The notes beneath the pieces are model-generated. The model had not been told where the DNA came from. It was given only the letters and a program-made list of their open reading frames with translations, and made no database searches. Below, one piece after another: positions 58,163 through 64,000 of a DNA stretch of 64,000 nt. Position numbers and translations under genes: made by a program. This stretch comes from Phlebiopsis flavidoalba (lineage: Eukaryota > Basidiomycota > Agaricomycetes > Polyporales > Phanerochaetaceae). Numbering within the stretch: position 1 is the first letter of the stretch; every line of letters starts with the position of its first letter. The stretch spans positions 186,001 to 250,000 of the forward strand of contig JAOCPU010000025.1 in the NCBI GenBank assembly GCA_035772785.1. The letters run 5' to 3'.

Positions 58163-59374
58163 CTTGACAGTGTGGACTTGCCATCGCTCATCCCAGAACA
58201 ACCCTTCCTAGACAATATACTTCGAGCCCCTCTCAAGTCTATGCCGGCAGTCATCGTAATATTATTCGGGCCTGAAGGCCTGGCCGCTTGACCTCGTTTT
58301 TTTCGGTTGCCACGTGCCCACACGGCTCCTCCAAAAGCAGAGAAATCATAGAATCATGAAGGCTGTCAGGCTCAGCGCCCTTATGAAAGTACTTCATGAC
58401 CTCATTCTAGGAAGACACAATTTAAATCAGTGCCTAGTCAATGGTCATGACCAGTCATGCCGTTTTTGAGAGTTGGTGGGGCTGTCTCAAGACTCAAGTA
58501 CTCAAGTATGGCGTTTTATCACATCATCCATAGATGTCTATCATCCAGTTGGGGCGTAGAGCGCGGCAGTGGGGTAGATTAATGATGATACTATCTGAAA
58601 TGGTGGAAGATTACAAATTAACGTTTATCTAGTGCCATCCCTAAACCGTGTTTACCTAGTCTATTATGTGATGTATCATTCATATCATCATCTGACGCAG
58701 AGTTAATTACTGCATTATGACTCAGCCCGAGAGAGTCATTCCAGCTAATAGCTCAAGTGGGGAAACATTCCACTCATAGCGCAATTTTTGCGTAGTTGCT
58801 ACAGTCGTTTTTTTCGATAAAGTGAGAAGCCCCGGTGCGTTTCTCGCGCGTTCCATATAGTATGACGCTTTCCAACCCAACAACATTGCTTATGGTTCTA
58901 ACATGCTTCCGTTCATTCTCACAGTACGTCATCCACTAAGCTATTCTGCCAACTAATCAACCATGCAATAAATATGATTAGACATCGCTGACATTACATC
59001 CTTCAAGTTCTTGCTTTTCACTGCCGAACCGGCAAGTACACTTTATCTCGATTTACGTGGACGTGAGGAGAAGCTTTTGCTGCTGAATGTGTGCCTGTCT
59101 GTCTCTGGAGGCTTGCTAGATGCGACTCTTTACTCTGTGTTCCTCAGCTGACTCACCTTCGCTAATATGATATTACAAAGTTAGTGGACCTATATCATCG
59201 AAGGACTTGGCGATGTCTGATACTCCATTACAAGACAGATAGAAAAGCTTCTCCCGAGCACGACATGATGTCAGGCGTAATTTACTCTTGATTTCCTATA
59301 TCCTACCGTATATATAAGCGATTCTGAACCAAGGGGGTCTCCTAGGAACGCTATCACACTCGAAACTCACCACA
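58163..59374. other. Intergenic, no gene supported
   Basis: AT-rich with short ORFs. The sequence just before 59375 (taccgtatatataagcg near 59304) has a TATA-like core about 60 bases before the proposed start of membrane-protein copy B. Confidence 0.4.
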
Positions 59375-60945
59375 ATGGGGCTGATAGAAGTAGCCCACTA
59401 CTATGTGTACATAGGGGTGTCATGCTCAGTCTTGTACTGTATGGTATGTCGTTGTCAGTGCCCTCATTACCGCATTTTTATGCTCATAACTACTGTAGGG
59501 GGGATGTTTGTGGTCATTTCGGCCATCTCAATGTTTCTCATATTCAGGAAACTTCGCGTTCACAAAGCATTTGTGGACAAGGTGAGGCTTTACTAAACAT
59601 ATTCTTCTTTTTGATCATTACTACGGTAAGTGAATGCTTCTGGGACTGAAAAAATATAATAATGGAAACCGGAGTTAATACTGCTCCATAGCAAGTCGGT
59701 TTTATGGCTCAAGGAATAGGTTCTCTTTTGAAGACGACCCGAGCAACGTGATTTATCCGATAAATCTCATGGTACCCCCGCATATCTCTCTCATGTTTGC
59801 GCAAGTCTTAGTGACCAACGCGCTGATGGTGAGTTAATTCAAAAGTTCCGCCCCGAGAGACGGCAGACTCACCTTGAGTATACCACTCTATATAGGTTTT
59901 ATTAACATCGTGTGTGCGGATCGTCTGCCACCGTAATTTAGTCATCACGGTCTTGCCACTACTGAGTCTCGTTGCATCAATAGGTAAGACCGGATACAAT
60001 TGGAAAGATAATCAGTGAGCTTATAAAGCTTTGTGACTAGTATGCCAAGGAATGTCTCTGAAGCTCACAGAAGTTTATTGGCGGTGGCGATCCATCCGAC
60101 AGTTCCTTTCCAGGCGGTACGGCGATATCAGTCGAACCAAAAACGATATCATGGCTCACGGAATTATCTAGGGCGGTTTGGCTTTTAGCTGGGATGGCCT
60201 GTGATGTATTGTGAGTGAACGTGAATGACTTTCCAGCCCTATCACATAGTTTCGGAATTAATTCGAGTCTCATATTCAGTCTCAATGTGTACTGCAGCGG
60301 TTTGTACCTTGTCAAAACGCAGTCTATCTGAAGAAGCACTCATATTTATACAGGTGCACTGGCATATAAGATATGGGTACAATAGTCAACGATCCCGTGA
60401 AGCATGCTACCAAGTACTTACGAGAGTTTTCCCCGCTTGTAAGGAGACTTGTCAAAGACTACTGCACATACTCTCATAATGACATTGCTACAGAAAGCTG
60501 TCTCGATTATTGTTCAAAGTGCCGCTCTTTATACGTGGGGTACTCTCGTTCAACGAACACATACATTACATCTCATCGAGTTCCGCGCAGTGCTTACATT
60601 TTCCATTGTTTGGCTCGTGACCTACGCCGTGAAAGGATCCTTCGGCTCCCTAGTCATGGTTCTGCCTGGTACAGTCTATTACTTGTTCGCGGTTTCTGGA
60701 CTCTAATCCCGTTCGGTAAACATAGCCTCCTCCAATTGCAGGAATATCGTTTTGTTCTTATCGTGATTGCCTTCACATGGGTGGCGCATCCAATAACAAT
60801 CCTCAGCTTCCTACGGCCGTCCTACCTTCCTCGAAACGGCACCAAGGACGTCCATCGTGAAATTCCCATGCAACCGGTTACCGTGCACTTCGAACAGCAC
60901 ACCGAGACTGACATCCAGCGAAGGAACAGGCCGGAGTTTCGTTGA
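59375..60945 (+). CDS. Multi-pass integral membrane protein, copy B
   Basis: Starts MGLIEVAHYYVYIGVSCSVL at 59375. Later exons: a hydrophobic segment FMLITTVGGMFVVISAISMF; SLFEDDPSNVIYPINLMVPP with MFAQVLVTNALM before a donor; RNLVITVLPLLSLVASI; a SLNVYCSG-type exon near 60282; KHATKYLREFSPLV; and IVQSAALYTWGTLVQ. Hydrophobic LVMVLPGTVYYLFAVSGL follows near 60655. The cytosolic-looking tail IPMQPVTVHFEQHTETDIQR ends at 60945. Five or more membrane segments are visible. Agaricomycete genomes carry many such proteins, of unknown function. No enzymatic motif. Copy A lies 5 kb upstream. Confidence 0.55.
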
Positions 60946-60949
60946 CACA

Positions 60950-61465
60950 GTGTCCTAAGAAAGACAGCGCAGGAGTTCTGAGCATGTTATGACCAGTAGG
61001 ACTCGGCTCGGCGGTACTAGTCAAAAGTAGCCAACAAGATCTCCTGTAACGGGATACGCATGATCTCGATACTCACGACTGCGAAATGCAAATGTTGCCC
61101 ATTTTTCCTCACAATCCCACGCACCATAGGGTGATCGAAGAGACCTGGTACAGATGGAGAGATCAGCGTTCGTTTCAACTTGCAATATCAATCGCGCTCC
61201 AGCCATTGGAACGCAGACAGATATAATCGAAGACAAACACTCCGCTGGGTTCGTCACGACCCACAACGCACTACACTTTTGAACGCTTCGATTTACATGT
61301 ATGATATGCTAGTAGTGGTACAAAGTATATGATGTCTATATCATTAACCGCAGAAAAAGCGAAACGGAGTCCGGCAACTTCCCTTGAAGTAAACGTGTAG
61401 GATAGCATGAAAGCAGGTGGTATATAAGCAGGACGAAGGCGAACAGTGAAGAAGGCAAGGACCGA
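60950..61465. other. No gene supported
   Basis: Space between the convergent membrane-protein and HMG-CoA synthase genes; short ORFs only. Confidence 0.4.
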
Positions 61466-61468
61466 AGG

Positions 61469-63287
61469 TTAAGACCTTACGCTTGTTGGAGCGCGGCTGT
61501 ATCTCCTCCTGTACTTGCCATCGACCTCCTCGAGGAAGTAGCCGCCCGGCCAGATGTTCTCGACGGAGCCAGAGGGTGTCCACGACTTCGTCAAATGGTG
61601 TGCTCCTCCGTCGAAGCTGAAGTAATCATTAGTGAGGGTCGAATAGAAGAAAGGGGACAGAACGTACCTTGAGCGAGTAGTCGACGTACTCCTGGCAGGG
61701 CACGACCTTCATCGCCGCAAAGGACGGTTGACGAGGTCAAGGTTCTTCTTGATGACGGAGGTGTCGCCCTTGACCTTGATGGTGAAGAAGCTGCTTGCAA
61801 TGCCGGAGCCGTACGCGAACATGCCGATGCGCTTGCCGAGGAACTCGGAAGGGCTCGATCGACGAGACGAGGGATGAGAGGCCGCCGTAGAGGGACGCAG
61901 TGTTTACATGTTGCGCGCAGCGGCGGGCACACTTCATAGAGGCCTCTACCTTTGTGTCGAAGTTCGGGACTTTGCGATACCCATGAAGGTCTTCTCGAGG
62001 GTCTTATCCAAGAGGGAGTCCTTGTACGCCTGACCAAGGATCGCGTCAGGGTTAGCCACCCCGCGTTATTTGGGGTGCGTGGGGTTGGCCATGAAGTCGT
62101 TGTAGAGAGAGACGGGCGTGCGCTTTTTGAACCATCTTGCCGTACGGGCTGTGGAAGACAGGGTAGTCGATGTCAGTCGAGCGAGATGGAAGCGAGCGAG
62201 GCTTCGCCATTGGCAGCACCATTGCCGTTCAGGCTCGAGACCTTCTTCGCCTTAGCGTGTTTCTGGCGGAACGCAGAGTAGGCAGCACGTCGACTGCAGA
62301 GATGTAGGAGGTAATGGAGAAGAGAGGGCCATCGACTTCTGGGTACTCGGAGTCGAGCTTGGGCTTGTACCCCCCCCCCTCCCCTCCCCCCCTAAAGTCG
62401 TCTACGCGCTGTACCATGTGAGTACCGCGAATGGCTGTGTCCGTCAATGTCGGTTAGTTGGATGTTGATACCCCACGCGGGTTCAAGCGAGGCACAACAG
62501 AACTTACGCTCAAGAGCCAGGGGAGCGTTGGGGCCAATCAACATCGCGCAGGCACCGGCACCACCGGTGCTTATGGGCGGCCACTGCCCTCAGCGTAGAT
62601 GGCAAATATCGCCCCCACACATCCCCGAAGAATGCTCCAATGTTTTCTGTTATAGACAACAAGCGCGTTGCGGCCATCCCCCAAGACGAAGACTCGACCC
62701 AGTTGACGGCGTTGAAGAGAGCGGCCGTGTGTGTGGAGCCGTAGCACGCGTTTTTTTCGAGTCAACACCCTCGACGTTCGGTGTTTGGACAGCTGTACTG
62801 CCCCCCCCCAGCGAAACAAGTCCATCAGGAAGGTCTTGCTCGCCTTTGACAGATCAAACAGCGGTCTCAGTTCCAACATCAATGCGGACCAATGGATTTC
62901 GGGTCGATGTCGTACTTCTCGAGCAAGTTTGTGAACAGCTACAGTAGATTAACTGTCGTGTCCTATGAAAGGGTCGCAGGGCTGCTCACCGTGTGAGAAG
63001 AAAGAGTTGATATCTTCCCGGTCGTCACAGCACGCCATGTACTTTCTGTCCGAGACCAATAGTGTATTTTCCCTTTCGAGGACGCCATCGAACTCCTCGA
63101 GCTCCTCCTCCGAGATGCACTGCGGTCGGCGTCAGAAAAAACGGATGCTACCCGCGAACAGTTTATAACTCACGTCCTGCGGGGGGAAGTACATCTCCAT
63201 GGGTGCAATAATTCCAACATCCTTGGGACGAGGAGGGAGGAACAACGTCGTGCGTGGTAGCCGTTTGAGAGGTAAGGGGATAGTCAT
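61469..63287 (-). CDS. ERG13: Hydroxymethylglutaryl-CoA synthase
   Basis: Joins acetyl-CoA and acetoacetyl-CoA to HMG-CoA, the committed supply step for sterols and isoprenoids; cytosolic. Starts at 63287 (MTIPLPLKRLPRTTLFLPPR) and reads KDVGIIAPMEMYFPPQDV, intron, CISEEELEEFDGVLE, YMACCDDREDINSFF. The catalytic-Cys block NACYGST, followed by ALFNAVNWVESSSW, lies near 62720. The His region DYPVFHSPYGKMVQKAH lies near 62150. YNDFMANPTHPK, TLEKTFMGIAKS, INTASLYGGLSSLV, GKRIGMFAYGSG and IWPGGYFLEEVDGKYRRRYS follow, with the stop at 61469. Active-site Cys and His are both present. A G-run inserts extra Gly after VDDFRG near 62390. Several one-base shifts. Length fits the family after ~5 introns. 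Confidence 0.9.
62370..62392 (-). repeat. Potential G-quadruplex tract in HMG-CoA synthase
   Basis: The coding (minus) strand has G7-A-G4-A-G10. It encodes GGGEGGG between VDDFRG and YKPKLDSEYPEVDG, where the family normally has only two or three residues. Long G tracts are also prone to length errors. Confidence 0.7.
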
Positions 63288-64000
63288 GGTGGGTGGTAAA
63301 AGGAGGAAGAGAGATTGGAGGAGTGATCGACGGCACTTGCGGTTTTAAATAAACAAAAAATGGGGATGAGACGATTTTACGAAGACCCTGGTCAGTGGTG
63401 GTACGATCCACAATTTCCATCACCCCCGAGATTTCGATTTTCAACCAGCCAATTGCGCGCATCCCGCTCTCGGCCTATCTCCAGGTGGAACGAGTTAGAG
63501 TTTGTATTGCCGAGGTATCCAACACGTCTGACCGATGTTTTGACCCTGGTCGACTCTTGCATTGACGAGCGACCTCTGCACGTCGCACCACCAAAAGGTC
63601 ACAGCGCCAACACCGTTTTCTTCATTCTAGCTCACCTCCACGTATGTCGGGGACAGCTTTGAAACAGTTTCCGGTATCATTCTTCTGTGCAGAGTTTGTC
63701 CGCTGACCATGCTGAAGATTGGAAACTTAGAAACATGCAGGTTGCCTGCCCTCCACAAGCGTGGGCAGTGCAGTCATAAGCGGACTTTAAACCAGGTCAC
63801 GCTCGTACTTAGTACCTGATCAACAGAGGTTCAATGTCCGCTTACAGCTCGCGTTACGACGCCTTGACTGACCCTGACACGAGACTCTGAGCACCCTTGG
63901 CTCGGAACCAGTCTACCAAAGGTGTGTGCCTTCGCAAGCACAATTCGAGACCTAGCTAAAGCCATTATCTCCGTAGTGGATGCCGGGACCACGTTGTACA
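63288..64000. other. Upstream of HMG-CoA synthase; no gene supported
   Basis: A plus ORF (63360-63662) has no recognised motif and starts about 70 bp from the HMG-CoA synthase start, so it is probably promoter sequence. A 9-bp inverted pair taagcggac/gtccgctta sits at 63777-63785 and 63836-63844. No sterol-response element is recognised with confidence. Confidence 0.35.

Noticed and set aside
1..64000. CRISPR array, rRNA or bacterial operon
   Set aside because: No regularly spaced repeats with unique spacers, no rRNA core sequences; genes are intron-containing and eukaryotic.

Overview
The window reads as nuclear DNA of a filamentous basidiomycete, most likely an Agaricomycete. The supported genes are cut by short GT..AG introns of roughly 50-60 nt. 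Several families resemble those of mushroom-forming fungi: GRDP-like proteins, a serial multi-membrane-pass family, a SHE3-like coiled-coil protein and RING/coiled-coil proteins. No bacterial operon structure, rRNA, confident tRNA or CRISPR array was seen. Family assignments come from reading translated sequence by eye, without any database search.

Layout. 1-9 kb: a GC-rich imperfect tandem repeat, a 540-bp hAT-like MITE (2559-3098), a glycine-rich secreted-protein gene (4735-5472, minus), and a broken hAT-transposase-like gene (7680-8400). 9-17 kb: a DEK_C-type chromatin protein gene, a 660-bp PIF/Harbinger-like MITE, a 524-bp Tc1/mariner-like MITE with about 103-bp terminal repeats, a 380-bp tandem duplication and an unassigned Ser/Pro-rich gene. 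17-30 kb: RING gene 1, nitronate monooxygenase, ESCRT-II VPS25, a structured dispersed repeat, a tail-to-tail pair of orphan paralogues, and cardiolipin synthase CRD1. 30-41 kb: a SHE3-like gene divergent from CRD1, RING genes 2 and 3 divergent from each other, and a long coiled-coil gene. 41-45 kb: poor in genes, with a second copy of the structured repeat, a duplicated ~210-bp module and three strong hairpins. 45-64 kb: NAD(P)HX dehydratase, phosphoglucomutase, GRDP-like gene 1, membrane-protein copy A, a GRDP-like remnant, a 405-bp TA-flanked MITE, membrane-protein copy B and HMG-CoA synthase.

The housekeeping genes cover metabolite repair (NAD(P)HX dehydratase), sugar-phosphate metabolism (PGM), sterol/isoprenoid supply (HMG-CoA synthase), mitochondrial lipid (CRD1), nitronate detoxification (NMO) and endosomal sorting (VPS25). 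They are unlinked functions, not a pathway cluster. The accessory part is shaped by local duplication: RING/coiled-coil genes, the GRDP-minus/membrane-plus alternation, the convergent orphan pair, the 380-bp tandem and the ~210-bp module. Nonautonomous DNA transposons of four separate kinds add to it.

Caution: nearly every conserved gene carries one-base gains or losses, many in or next to short homopolymers, including inside catalytic motifs of essential genes. This looks more like uncorrected long-read consensus error than mass pseudogenisation. Exon boundaries and starts below are therefore approximate spans, not spliced models.
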